DNA of 64,000 nucleotides. It comes from Candidatus Tisiphia endosymbiont of Nedyus quadrimaculatus (GTDB lineage: Bacteria; Pseudomonadota; Alphaproteobacteria; Rickettsiales; Rickettsiaceae). Position numbers and translations under genes: made by a program. Of this stretch, positions 8,781-16,746 are shown piece after piece. How positions within the stretch are numbered: the first letter of the stretch is position 1; each line of letters begins with the position of its first letter. Where the stretch lies: the NCBI RefSeq assembly GCF_964059235.1, contig NZ_OZ060452.1, positions 1,364,001 to 1,428,000 on the forward strand, written 5' to 3'. A model generated the notes under the pieces. That model did not search any database, was not told where the DNA came from, and worked only from the letters and a program-made list of their open reading frames with translations.

Positions 8781-9108
8781 ATATCTCTAACCCTATGATA
8801 TTCAAGAATTTACTTTGTTCTGCCACGTTAATAATCCGCTTAATCTCAAATTGCCTATCTCTAAATGATATACGCATCTTGGTGGTAATGCCTTTGATAA
8901 ATCTTATTTTAAACAGATAAAACCCTTCCGTCATAATATGACCAAAATTCACAGGTTCTATCGATGTAAATCGATTATCACAAATAGGTTTTATTTCAGC
9001 ATAAACAGATAATTTCTCTTGCCATTTTTCTTGCTCTATTTCACTTGTAGAAAAGTTTTCTAAAATTTTTACCTGATGCTGCAGACTGCGTGCTACTGAT
9101 TTTTTCAT
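8770..9108 (-). CDS. Phage/GTA head-tail adaptor (RcGTA g7-type)
   Basis: A 112-residue protein of the SPP1 gp16/head-tail adaptor type. It shows an arginine-rich start, WQEKLSVYAEIKP near residue 28, and KMRISFRDRQFEIKRIINVA near residues 80-98, the last being the recognisable family signature. It follows the gp6-like connector by 6 bp and overlaps the g8-like gene. It would form the ring joining the connector and tail. Confidence 0.78.
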   Translation of the reverse strand: MKKSVARSLQHQVKILENFSTSEIEQEKWQEKLSVYAEIKPICDNRFTSIEPVNFGHIMTEGFYLFKIRFIKGITTKMRISFRDRQFEIKRIINVAEQSKFLNIIGLEIYVC

Positions 9109-9114
9109 TTTTAA

Positions 9115-9654
9115 CTATATTTTTAATTGTCTATATGCTAAATACAAATTCTTAACTTCCGTTGACAAAGAAGTAGCATTTTGCCTTTCTCTGTCATACA
9201 TTTCTGCTATATGCATTAATATGCCATGTCTTATTGATGCTGGGATATTAATTCTATCATAACCAGCAAAATATTCAATCATTAGTTGGCAATTTTCTAA
9301 TTTTTTATTTAAGCATAATAATGATCTAGCCATATCTAGGTAATATTGCCTAGATTGCAACTCAATCGCTGATCCATCACTACTTGTTAGAGTAATTTTT
9401 ACTAGCTCCTTTATCGGTTGATATTTTAACTGAAAATTTTGCTGATTTTTAATATTGCAAACAAATTCTATCCTCCTTGTTATTATCGTAAGTTTAGTAA
9501 AATTCTCAGCGACCATAATTGCCGCATCTATTAAACTATTAATTAAATCATCATCATAATTACCTTCTATCCTCATATAGTTTTTAACTTCTACCAAAGT
9601 CCAAATAGTCTGAGGAATTAATTCAATAACCTTAAATATATTTTTTTTATGCAT
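9115..9654 (-). CDS. Phage/GTA gp6-like head-tail connector (RcGTA g6-type)
   Basis: The protein shows the typical connector opening VEVKNYMRIEGNYDDDLINS with the following IDAAIMVAENFT. This is the gp6/YqbG fold signature seen in HK97-like phages and GTAs. A central SSDGSAIELQSRQYYLD and a C-terminal helix pair (ASIRHGILMHIAEMYDRERQ) complete it. I take the start at 9654 (MHKKNIFKV). The frame opens nine codons earlier, but that part lies towards the repeat at 9698. The neighbours on both sides fit a GTA order, except for the inserted GIY-YIG gene upstream. Confidence 0.8.
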   Translation of the reverse strand: MHKKNIFKVIELIPQTIWTLVEVKNYMRIEGNYDDDLINSLIDAAIMVAENFTKLTIITRRIEFVCNIKNQQNFQLKYQPIKELVKITLTSSDGSAIELQSRQYYLDMARSLLCLNKKLENCQLMIEYFAGYDRINIPASIRHGILMHIAEMYDRERQNATSLSTEVKNLYLAYRQLKI

Positions 9655-9697
9655 ATAATACCTAGTAAAAAAGGATGTCATCCCCGAATAAGCATTG

Positions 9698-9874
9698 CTA
9701 TAATACCCTACATTTTTTTATAATCGTCATAGCAAGGCTCTTTAGATGCCGTGGCGATCTAGGTAAACAGCGAAGCTGTTTTTTCTACTACGCTTCGCGT
9801 ATCTTGGATTGCCACGTCGCCGCTTTTTCGCGACTTCTCGCAATGACGGTTAAGGAAAAACTTGATTATCGAGT
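9698..9874. repeat. Chimeric repeat: family A left end joined to family B right end
   Basis: The left end (TATAATACCCTACATTTTTT) is that of family A. The right part (CTCGCAATGACGGTTAAGGA and CTTGATTATCGAGT) is that of family B. The interior resembles B in inverted order, with CAGCGAAGCTGTTTTTTCTA. It supplies the region immediately downstream of the GIY-YIG stop codon. Confidence 0.7.
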
Positions 9875-10162
9875 TAAACAATATCTTCATATAAGTCATG
9901 CCATCCTGGATTCATTATCTCAATTAATTGTAACTTTTTAGCTCTGCTTCCAGCTTTAATTTGTTTTTCTCTAACAATAGCAGCAGTCATTGTATCTAAG
10001 ATTTCATAAAAGACTAATAGTATACAATTATACCGTGAAGTAAAACCTTTGATCATAGAATTCTTATGATCATAAACTCTTTTAACCAAATTTGAAGTAA
10101 CGCCTACATATATGAGTACCATTCTTTTTGTTTGTCATAATATAGACTGTAGGTTGTTTCAT
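9874..10162 (-). pseudogene. GIY-YIG nuclease-domain protein (YhbQ/UPF0213-like), frameshifted
   Basis: The 3' part, open from 10122, encodes YVGVTSNLVKRVYDHK through NPGWHDLYEDIV, a clear single-domain GIY-YIG protein. The expected N-terminal strand with the GIY motif is present just upstream in another frame: an ATG at 10162 reads MKQPTVYIMTNKKNGT. One surplus base near 10118 (ACTCATATATG where ACTCTATATG would fit) separates VYIMTNKKNGT from YVGVTS. Restoring it gives ~95 residues, the normal family length. The shorter frame alone would lack the first catalytic Tyr. It may be a pseudogene or a sequencing error. It sits between the capsid and connector genes of the GTA cluster, where no nuclease is expected. 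Confidence 0.75.
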
Positions 10163-10238
10163 ATTTTGCCTATCTAGGTTTTTTGGATTGCTTCGTCGGT
10201 GCAAGCATCTTCTCGCTAATAGACGTTTTATTTCTGAT

Positions 10239-11774
10239 TCAGCTAAATATCGCCAATTTAATAGCGCTCTGATTTACTACATCGCCTCCTACTCTTTTTA
10301 CTGCATAAAATTTTACAAATGGCTTATCGGTATAAGGGTCTCTCATGATATTAATACCACCACGATCTATAATTTTATATGCTGATTTAAAATCACCTAT
10401 GGCAATTGCAATATTATCTTTCCTTATCACGGGCATCTCAGAACAACAAACCACAGGCACTCCAAAAATTGTTTGCTTTAAAGAGTCCGAGAGCGACTGC
10501 TGCCAAATAAAACGACCATTATTATCTTGCAGTTTTTGAATGAATGACAAGGTAGTACGGTTCATTAAAAAACTAGCATTTGCCAAATATTCTTCATCAA
10601 GTAAATTGATAAAATCCAGTAATTTTTCTGCGGTAACTTGCTCACCCATATCAAAATGTTCTATTTTATCATGATATCCAGATAAAATACCCTGTGGTCT
10701 CTTCTTACCATCTCCATTAATAAATGCATCATTTTCGGCTTTTACAAAACTATCTCTTAAACGCTCTATCAGCCAGTTCTCTATCCTAATAGCTGAATCA
10801 TCTATCAAAGTTTGGCTGGCTTTTGGCTGAGCGTAAAGCTCATGTACAAAAATTCTCTGTTGCTTTAACTTAGAAGCAGTTGTTTCATCTCTTGCCTCTA
10901 GATCGCCAACCCAACCACTAGCAAAATTGCCATCTTCAATTACTATATCAAGGGCATTACTAGAAATTATTTCAATTGATGCTAATTGCCTCATAGGTGA
11001 TCTAGCGTTAATCTCAGTGATTATACTATTATATAAAGTTGGTACTAATAATACCCCACCTTCCTGCTCCCCACTATTTAAGGATTTTTGGATTAATTCA
11101 CTTTGGCTACCTTTACGAATATAACTATCAAAAGCTGTTTTATACTCAATATCTTGCATCCCCCCTATTTCTGGACGAGATAGAAAATTTTCTAGATTAT
11201 ATATTTTCTCCTGTAACTCATTGATTTTCATCTCATTACTGTTTTGTTTGGTCATTAATTCTGTATCCATGTTATTCTCCATTAAAATTGTATCATTTGA
11301 ATATATTTGTTTTGTGATATGTGAAATCTTAGCCTGATAATTGGCTGGGAAAGTTACTATACTAACCTCAATTAATTCAGCTTCAGTGATAATTCTTTGG
11401 TTTAAGTTATTGTAGTTTGCTATTTTTATATTAAAACCGATGGAAAGACTATCAACTGCCCCTTGACGGACAAGTTCTATAGCCTCTTTGCCTTTTTCAA
11501 TTTTATTATTAATTACAGCTTCAACTTTTAAGCCGTAATCATCCTCTATCAAAGACTTAATTACACCTATTGGTTTTTGCCAATCATGTTGCCAAAGAAA
11601 CTTGATATGCGAATGATTAGCTGAGGCAAAAGCTCCTTTAACAATTAAGTCATTATGCTGATCAGAAATATTATAAACACTAGCATAACCTGAAATAACT
11701 ACGCTATTGTCTGCACTAGATTTTATGATTAAATTTTGAATCACTTGATTCTGCTGTAAGTTTTGAGTATACAT
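10239..11774 (-). CDS. GTA/phage prohead protease-major capsid fusion (RcGTA g4+g5-type)
   Basis: The 511-residue protein joins two HK97-type functions. Residues 1-155 are a prohead protease (peptidase U35), with VISGYASVYN, the catalytic His63 in FLWQHDW and Ser111 in SLSIGF, then ELIEVSIVTFPAN. From about residue 169 it is a HK97-fold major capsid protein: helical delta-like segment (170-205), GGVLLVPTLYNSIITEINA, SASQ-like QPKASQTLIDDS, and NGDGKKRPQGIL. In RcGTA these are separate genes. An internal ATG at 11270 (residue 169) is preceded by GGAG at 11277-11280, so a free 343-residue capsid may also be made. It is the first gene of the structural block; the portal and terminase genes are not in the window. 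Confidence 0.88.
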   Translation of the reverse strand: MYTQNLQQNQVIQNLIIKSSADNSVVISGYASVYNISDQHNDLIVKGAFASANHSHIKFLWQHDWQKPIGVIKSLIEDDYGLKVEAVINNKIEKGKEAIELVRQGAVDSLSIGFNIKIANYNNLNQRIITEAELIEVSIVTFPANYQAKISHITKQIYSNDTILMENNMDTELMTKQNSNEMKINELQEKIYNLENFLSRPEIGGMQDIEYKTAFDSYIRKGSQSELIQKSLNSGEQEGGVLLVPTLYNSIITEINARSPMRQLASIEIISSNALDIVIEDGNFASGWVGDLEARDETTASKLKQQRIFVHELYAQPKASQTLIDDSAIRIENWLIERLRDSFVKAENDAFINGDGKKRPQGILSGYHDKIEHFDMGEQVTAEKLLDFINLLDEEYLANASFLMNRTTLSFIQKLQDNNGRFIWQQSLSDSLKQTIFGVPVVCCSEMPVIRKDNIAIAIGDFKSAYKIIDRGGINIMRDPYTDKPFVKFYAVKRVGGDVVNQSAIKLAIFS

Positions 11775-11910
11775 ATTACCTTATAATTGCAACAACTAAT
11801 GGTAATATATATTATAAATCTCTAGCACTAAGTGTTTTATGAAAAAAATTTATAAAACAGTAAAATGAGACAAATTATCAATAATTGTTAGCGGTATGGG
11901 TATATATATT

Positions 11911-11991
11911 AACCTCAAGTATCTATGTAATAAATTAATAATAGGCTCAAGTAATCATCGCCATTAGGGGTGACATCCGAAGGGGCAGGGG
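11911..11991 (+). repeat. Family F repeat, left arm of an inverted pair around tatD-elm1
   Basis: About 80 bases beginning AACCTCAAGTATCTATGTAA and ending CCGAAGGGGCAGGG recur in inverted orientation at 14223-14301. A related tail (GACACCCTAGGCTATTAAAC, followed by CTTACATCGAATTGA) at 11991-12034 recurs at 63832-63880. The rest of 11775-12160 is AT-rich and I see no gene in it. Confidence 0.8.
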
Positions 11992-12161
11992 ACACCCTAG
12001 GCTATTAAACCGATGTCTTACATCGAATTGAAGTTTAATAAGGTGATAAACATATCTAACTCATTAATTAAAGTTGATTATTAACTATTAGCAGCATCAT
12101 ATGCATTAGTCTATTATGTAAATAAATCTGATTTAAAGATATATTATTTTTATTAGCAATA

Positions 12162-12308
12162 TACTCGATGAAAATCAAGAATTGCGTTGTCGTCTTCAGG
12201 GATCTTCGGTGCTCACGTACTAAATGTACGCTCCGCTCCTCGACCCTTCGACTCCTAGCACTTCATAATTTTGATCTTCGTCTATCAACTCTTCATTTAC
12301 GAGTAGTA
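12162..12308. repeat. MITE-like repeat, family D, copy 1
   Basis: A 147-bp element starting TACTCGATGAAAATCAAG and ending CATTTACGAGTAGTA, flanked on both sides by TA (12160-12161 and 12309-12310). The sequence without the element (TTTTATTAGCAATATG then ACAATTTCCTTTCAAACAG) exists at 18424-18468, so this is a filled site next to a known empty site. Other copies: 17790-17935, 18188-18335, 51751-51897; a shorter relative is at 24476-24561. Confidence 0.92.
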
Positions 12309-12325
12309 TATGTGACAATTTCCTT

Positions 12326-13111
12326 TCAAACAGTAGTTGAATACATAAGATGTGTTTTAGTAAATAAAGACATAAAATTTTTGGAAGTGGCACTTGCTAT
12401 TGTTTCTAGGTTTGTTTCCTTTATTTCAGCTATTTTTTCTGCTACATATTTAACAAAGGCTGGCTCATTTTGCTTTCCACGCATTGGAACGGGGGCTAGG
12501 TAAGGAGAATCTGTTTCAATTAATAATCTATCTAGTGGAATATAACGTACTATATCCTGTAAACTAGCTGCATTTTTAAAAGTTACAATTCCAGCAACCG
12601 ATATATACATACCAAGGTCAAGCATTTTCTTTGCCAAATGTTTTGAGGATGTAAAGCAATGAATAAGACCGGTAAATGGTGCGTTTTGTATTTCACTGCT
12701 TAAAATATCAATAGTATCTTCTTCTGCTTCTCTTGTATGTACTATAATTGGTAACCCGGTACTTTGAGATGCTTGTATATGTTGCCCAAAAGAACCAATC
12801 TGTTTATTTTTGTCAGATGTTTGGTAATAATAATCAAGACCAGTTTCACCAATACCAATAATTTTAGGGTGATTAGAATAATCCACAATAGTTTCGCACA
12901 TAGCGATTTCTTTGACTTCATTAGGATGTACGCCACATGAGGCAAATATATTGCCGTATTTTACGGCTATTTCTAAAATAGCCGGTAATTCCTCAAGGGT
13001 AGTACAGATAGTCTGCATGTACTGAACACCATTATCCTTAGCCCGAGCTATTATTGTTGATAAATCTTCTTTCAACATGTTTAAATGGCAATGAGAGTCA
13101 ATTAATATCAT
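12326..13111 (-). CDS. tatD: TatD family metal-dependent hydrolase
   Basis: A TIM-barrel amidohydrolase-like DNase, probably a 3'-5' exonuclease acting in DNA quality control. The metal-binding HxH is LIDSHCHLNM at residues 4-13. Further motifs are CGVHPNEV, GIGETGLDYYY, PIIVHTREAEEDT, LIHCFTSS and LIETDSPYLAPVP (the terminal Asp ligand). I take the start at 13111, which overlaps the elm1 stop by four bases (ATGA); the frame is open to 13123. The last residues (YSTTV) are encoded by a ~50-bp sequence that also overlaps the end of the transketolase gene at 18424-18468. Confidence 0.93.
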   Translation of the reverse strand: MILIDSHCHLNMLKEDLSTIIARAKDNGVQYMQTICTTLEELPAILEIAVKYGNIFASCGVHPNEVKEIAMCETIVDYSNHPKIIGIGETGLDYYYQTSDKNKQIGSFGQHIQASQSTGLPIIVHTREAEEDTIDILSSEIQNAPFTGLIHCFTSSKHLAKKMLDLGMYISVAGIVTFKNAASLQDIVRYIPLDRLLIETDSPYLAPVPMRGKQNEPAFVKYVAEKIAEIKETNLETIASATSKNFMSLFTKTHLMYSTTV

Positions 13112-14136
13112 GAGCGTATCCAATTTTTTGAGACTATTATATTAGCAATTTTTTCTACTTCATTAAGCGGGAGATAATTATACTGTTCAAGCTGAGTTAC
13201 AGATTCGTCTAATATTCTCGCTATTGCTAATTCTACCAATTTTTGTGTAAACGATAGATGTTTAGGTGATTTAAAATTATTAGGACAAAATATGTAAAGA
13301 GGCTTGCCAGTGGAGGCTGCCTCACTACACATTGAAATCGAATCAGCAGTGGAAATTATGTAATCTGCCTGTGATAACATACCAAAATAAGGGTTAGGTT
13401 TAGTGTTTTCCTCTGTTGGATCATAAATAATGGCAAAGGAAGATATATTGTTTTTAATAATTTCTTTTGCTGAATTGGGGGTGCGTCTACTAAAACTAAT
13501 AAACAAGCTATATTCTTTGCTTTTTTGTATAAGATTAGATAATATTGTTGCAATTTGGCGAGCATTATCATCGGTAAAAGTATAATTTTTACTATTACCA
13601 CCGATAATTACTGAGATAAATTTCCCAAGTTTTGGATAATTTTTACGTAATTCAATACCGCCATCCTGTATTTTTGCTTGGACATTGTTCAGACCCCCAG
13701 TAATTCTCAATATACTCAAATCACTTGAGTACACATTTAGTTCTTCCTTACTAACTTTATCATGGTGTGGTAAAATAATTAGATCAAATTGCTTGAACGG
13801 TAGGTTAGGGTGCATAATTTGAACAATTTTTATTCTACCATTAGACTTATGTTTTAAATAACTTGCTAAAGAAGCAGTTCTTCTCCCGGCAGAAATTATT
13901 AAGTCTGGGAATCCTTGCCTGTCTGTAATAAATTCCCACGATTGTAATAGTTCCTTTTTTACATGGATAGGGCTTAATCGGAGTAAGAAATTTGGCAAAT
14001 TACCCCAAAAATTATATTCAATGGGTTTTAATTCGTAACCAAGCTTGATCTTTTCTGCTAGAGCTATGGCTTGATTGGCGTTACCTACGCTGCTGTCAGC
14101 CAGTACCCAAATTTTAGGTTTAGTAGTATCTATCAT
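13108..14136 (-). CDS. DUF1022 / ELM1-family putative nucleotide-sugar-binding protein
   Basis: The 342-residue protein belongs to the mitochondrial-fission ELM1/DUF1022 family, widespread in alphaproteobacteria and with a GT-B-like fold. Recognisable parts are KIWVLADSSVGNANQAIALA at the N-terminus, PDLIISAGRRTASLASYLK, QIMHPNLPFKQFDLIILPHHD, VIIGGNSKNY, ISFSRRTPNSAKEII and YIISTADSISMCSEAASTGKPLYIF. The last resembles the sugar-nucleotide site of GT-B glycosyltransferases. The substrate is unknown; a role in envelope glycan metabolism is inferred. It is translationally coupled to tatD. Both genes lie between inverted family F repeats. Confidence 0.85.
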   Translation of the reverse strand: MIDTTKPKIWVLADSSVGNANQAIALAEKIKLGYELKPIEYNFWGNLPNFLLRLSPIHVKKELLQSWEFITDRQGFPDLIISAGRRTASLASYLKHKSNGRIKIVQIMHPNLPFKQFDLIILPHHDKVSKEELNVYSSDLSILRITGGLNNVQAKIQDGGIELRKNYPKLGKFISVIIGGNSKNYTFTDDNARQIATILSNLIQKSKEYSLFISFSRRTPNSAKEIIKNNISSFAIIYDPTEENTKPNPYFGMLSQADYIISTADSISMCSEAASTGKPLYIFCPNNFKSPKHLSFTQKLVELAIARILDESVTQLEQYNYLPLNEVEKIANIIVSKNWIRS

Positions 14137-14222
14137 ATTCTTTTCTATGCTTAAACCTTATAGCTAACCTGAGAAGGTTTTAGCTACATTTAATGTTATC
14201 TTAAATAAAAAGCAATGTCAAT

Positions 14223-14301
14223 CCCTGCCCCTTCGGATGTACCTCTAATGGCGATGATTACTTGAGCCTACTATTAATTTATTACATCGATACTTGAGGT
14301 T
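14223..14301 (-). repeat. Family F repeat, right arm of the inverted pair
   Basis: Reverse complement of 11911-11991 with few differences: CCCTGCCCCTTCGGATGTAC at one end and CATCGATACTTGAGGTTTAT at the other. It lies between elm1 and ialB. Confidence 0.78.
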
Positions 14302-14329
14302 TATAAATAGATGACTTAATTTTAACAGA

Positions 14330-14358
14330 TTGACAAATATATTAAATTCAGATATCCT
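14330..14358 (+). promoter_or_regulatory. Candidate sigma-70 promoter of ialB
   Basis: TTGACA (14330-14335), a 17-bp spacer, then TATCCT (14353-14358). Right behind it lies a hairpin with arms AGTCCTTAA (14361-14369) and TTAAGGACT, the latter partly repeated. The leader to the ialB start would be about 145 nt. This is a sequence match only. Confidence 0.5.
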
Positions 14359-14511
14359 CTAGTCCTTAAATTCGAGTAAGCGAAGAAATCTTAAGGACTA
14401 GGTTTTAAGGACTGAAAAAGAGAAATTAGGCGTCATCCTCGCTTACGAAAGGGCGGCAATTCGAATCTGTCATTGCCCACTAATAATATAAATAATTAAA
14501 TAAGTAGAATT

Positions 14512-15051
14512 ATGACAAACTGTATTAAAAAATCATTGTTTGTTACAGCTGGTCTTGCTGTAATGGGTTTGGGACTATTTCTTGGTAATCCTAGTAGAGT
14601 TGATGCTGCGGTTAAAGAGGGGCAAAAATTTTCAGATTGGGTAGTTAACTGCACCACAGATGCTGAAAAAAGACAGGTCTGTTATTTAAGTCAAGCAATT
14701 AACTCTACCAATAAAGATGGTAAACAACAAGTGTTAGCTGTGTATCAAGTAGGTTATTTGGGTAGTGGTAAGGCAAAAAGTTTAAAAATGATACAAATAG
14801 TTCCTACTGATGTTTCTGTTGCTCCAGGTACGTCAATTATTAGTTCTCAAAAATTAGTTGCTCCAGGTAAGTACGTTACTTGTACAAAAGATTCTTGTCA
14901 GGCTGTTGCTGAAATATCAGATAAAGATCTTAAAGATATTTTATCAAAAGATGCTAATCCTATCGTGGGGATAATGAATTCAGCTGGTCAACAAGTAAAT
15001 CTTCCACTTTCTACGAAAGGTCTTGAAGAAGGCTTGAAAGCGTTAAAGTAA
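14512..15051 (+). CDS. Invasion-associated locus B (IalB) family protein
   Basis: A 179-residue secreted protein of the IalB family, known from Bartonella as a factor linked to host-cell entry and common in alphaproteobacteria. The signal peptide spans about residues 1-33 (KKSLFVTAGLAVMGLGLFLG, cleavage near VDAAV). The mature part starts with QKFSDWVVNC, the family hallmark, followed by CYLSQ, IVPTDVSVAPG and the cysteine pair in YVTCTKDSCQ. Four cysteines allow two disulfides, fitting a periplasmic or outer-membrane location. It has its own promoter candidate at 14330, and a palindrome at 15066-15104 follows it. Confidence 0.9.
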   Translation: MTNCIKKSLFVTAGLAVMGLGLFLGNPSRVDAAVKEGQKFSDWVVNCTTDAEKRQVCYLSQAINSTNKDGKQQVLAVYQVGYLGSGKAKSLKMIQIVPTDVSVAPGTSIISSQKLVAPGKYVTCTKDSCQAVAEISDKDLKDILSKDANPIVGIMNSAGQQVNLPLSTKGLEEGLKALK

Positions 15052-15065
15052 CCTGAGTTCACCCC

Positions 15066-15104
15066 AATTCGAGATAAGAATTAGTTAATTCTTATCCCAA
15101 ATTC
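15066..15104. repeat. Short palindrome, family G (downstream of ialB)
   Basis: AATTCGAGATAAGAATTA and its near-complement separated by two bases. The same design, with GATAAGAATTA arms, recurs at 18374-18413, 43180-43215 and 53175-53213. Possibly a terminator or RNA-processing hairpin, but no U-tract follows. Confidence 0.7.
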
Positions 15105-15232
15105 GCATGAGTTCGATATAATGTTACCGTACTCTCGATGCCATTCCCAAATGACATCGAGTGGGTGAGTGGATGACATACCTCCTCCTGAAGTTAAAAA
15201 TAACTTTACAACTAAAATAGTAAGTTAGCCCA

Positions 15233-16495
15233 ATGAGTATTTGTCCTAATAAATTATCTGAAACAGATAATGAAATATACCAAATTATTAATGCTGAAAA
15301 AAAGCGTCAGCATGATTTTATCGAATTGATTGCTTCTGAAAATTTTGTAAGCCCGGCAGTATTAGAAGCACAAGGGTCAGTTCTTACCAATAAATATGCT
15401 GAAGGATATTTTGGAAAACGCTATTATAATGGTTGTGAAGAGGTTGATAAAGCTGAGCTTTTAGCAATAGAACGAGTGAAAAAACTATTTAATTGTAACT
15501 ATGCTAACGTTCAGCCTCATTCCGGCTCTCAGGCTAATCAGGCAGTATTTTTAGCCCTATTAAAACCACATGACACCATACTTGGTATGTCGCTAGATAC
15601 AGGGGGGCATTTGACTCATGGTGCTTCCCCTAACTTGTCTGGCAAATGGTTTAACTCTGTGTCCTATTTGGTGAATAAAGAAACTTTCTTAATTGATTAT
15701 TCACAAATAGAGCAAATGGCCGTGCAGCATAAACCTAAATTGATTATAGCTGGCTATTCTGCTTACTCACGTCAATTAGATTTTAGCAAATTTAGGGAAA
15801 TTGCTGATAGAGTAGGGGCATATTTGCTAGCAGATATTGCTCATATTGCCGGACTTGTTGCTACAGAGGAACATCCAAGTCCCTTACCTTATGCTCATGC
15901 TGTTACCTCTACTACTCATAAAACTCTGCGTGGTCCACGTGGTGGTATTATTCTTTCAAACGATGAGGAATTGGGCAAAAAGATAAATTCTGCTTTATTT
16001 CCTGGCATGCAAGGTGGACCGTTAATGCATATTGTTGCAGCAAAAGCAGTAGCATTTTTGGAAGCCTTAAAACCAGACTATCATCTTTATATAAAACAGG
16101 TTATGAGTAATGCAAAAGCTCTTGCTAGTAGTTTAATGGCAAGAGGCTATGATATTTTAACTAATGGCACTGATAATCATATAGTATTAGTGGACCTGCG
16201 AAAATATGGTATAACTGGTAAGATGGCCGCAGATTCGCTTGAAAGAGCCGGCATAACCTGTAATAAAAATGCTATACCATTTGATACAACTTCACCGTTC
16301 ATTACTTCTGGTATTAGGCTTGGTACTCCAGCATGCACCACTAGAGGTTTCAAAGAAAAGGAGTTTATAGAAGTTGGCGAGATGATTTGCAACGTATTAG
16401 ATGGATTGAAAGCTACGCAAGATAATAGTGATTATGAGCAAGAAACTCGCAAGCAAGTTAAAAAATTAGTAGATAATTTCCCGATTTATGTTTAA
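15233..16495 (+). CDS. glyA: Serine hydroxymethyltransferase
   Basis: A PLP enzyme of 420 residues that converts serine plus tetrahydrofolate to glycine plus 5,10-methylene-THF, the main source of one-carbon units. Visible motifs: [20 protein letters not shown] at the N-terminus, [15 protein letters not shown], the phosphate-binding region [26 protein letters not shown], and the PLP lysine in [14 protein letters not shown] (near residue 229). The C-terminal [20 protein letters not shown] and [14 protein letters not shown] are typical. An intact single gene, followed immediately by repeat E. Confidence 0.97.
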   Translation: MSICPNKLSETDNEIYQIINAEKKRQHDFIELIASENFVSPAVLEAQGSVLTNKYAEGYFGKRYYNGCEEVDKAELLAIERVKKLFNCNYANVQPHSGSQANQAVFLALLKPHDTILGMSLDTGGHLTHGASPNLSGKWFNSVSYLVNKETFLIDYSQIEQMAVQHKPKLIIAGYSAYSRQLDFSKFREIADRVGAYLLADIAHIAGLVATEEHPSPLPYAHAVTSTTHKTLRGPRGGIILSNDEELGKKINSALFPGMQGGPLMHIVAAKAVAFLEALKPDYHLYIKQVMSNAKALASSLMARGYDILTNGTDNHIVLVDLRKYGITGKMAADSLERAGITCNKNAIPFDTTSPFITSGIRLGTPACTTRGFKEKEFIEVGEMICNVLDGLKATQDNSDYEQETRKQVKKLVDNFPIYV

Positions 16496-16746
16496 TACCA
16501 TTTCCCATTATTAACTACGCTATTTAGCACTACAGTGTAGTACTAATGTCAAAACGATGTCATCCCAGCTTTCGCTGGGATCTAATAATGTTTAATAGTC
16601 TTTTAGGCTATTTTTTTAGATTCCCGCCGTTGCTAAGAATGATGGTATGGACGAGTAAGTAAAAGAAACTTTACTTACTACCGTGATCACGAATATAATT
16701 CGGTCACATAATTATACTATTTAATAATTAAAAAGGAGTCCATACC

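Noticed and set aside
9675-9941. 88-codon frame across repeat 9698-9874
   Set aside because: Lies fully within the chimeric repeat; such frames recur in other copies at 40914-41183 and 36611-36796 and are by-products of the repeats.
12168-12503. 111-codon plus-strand frame over MITE D and the 3' end of tatD
   Set aside because: Shadow of tatD plus a repeat; composition unlike genes.
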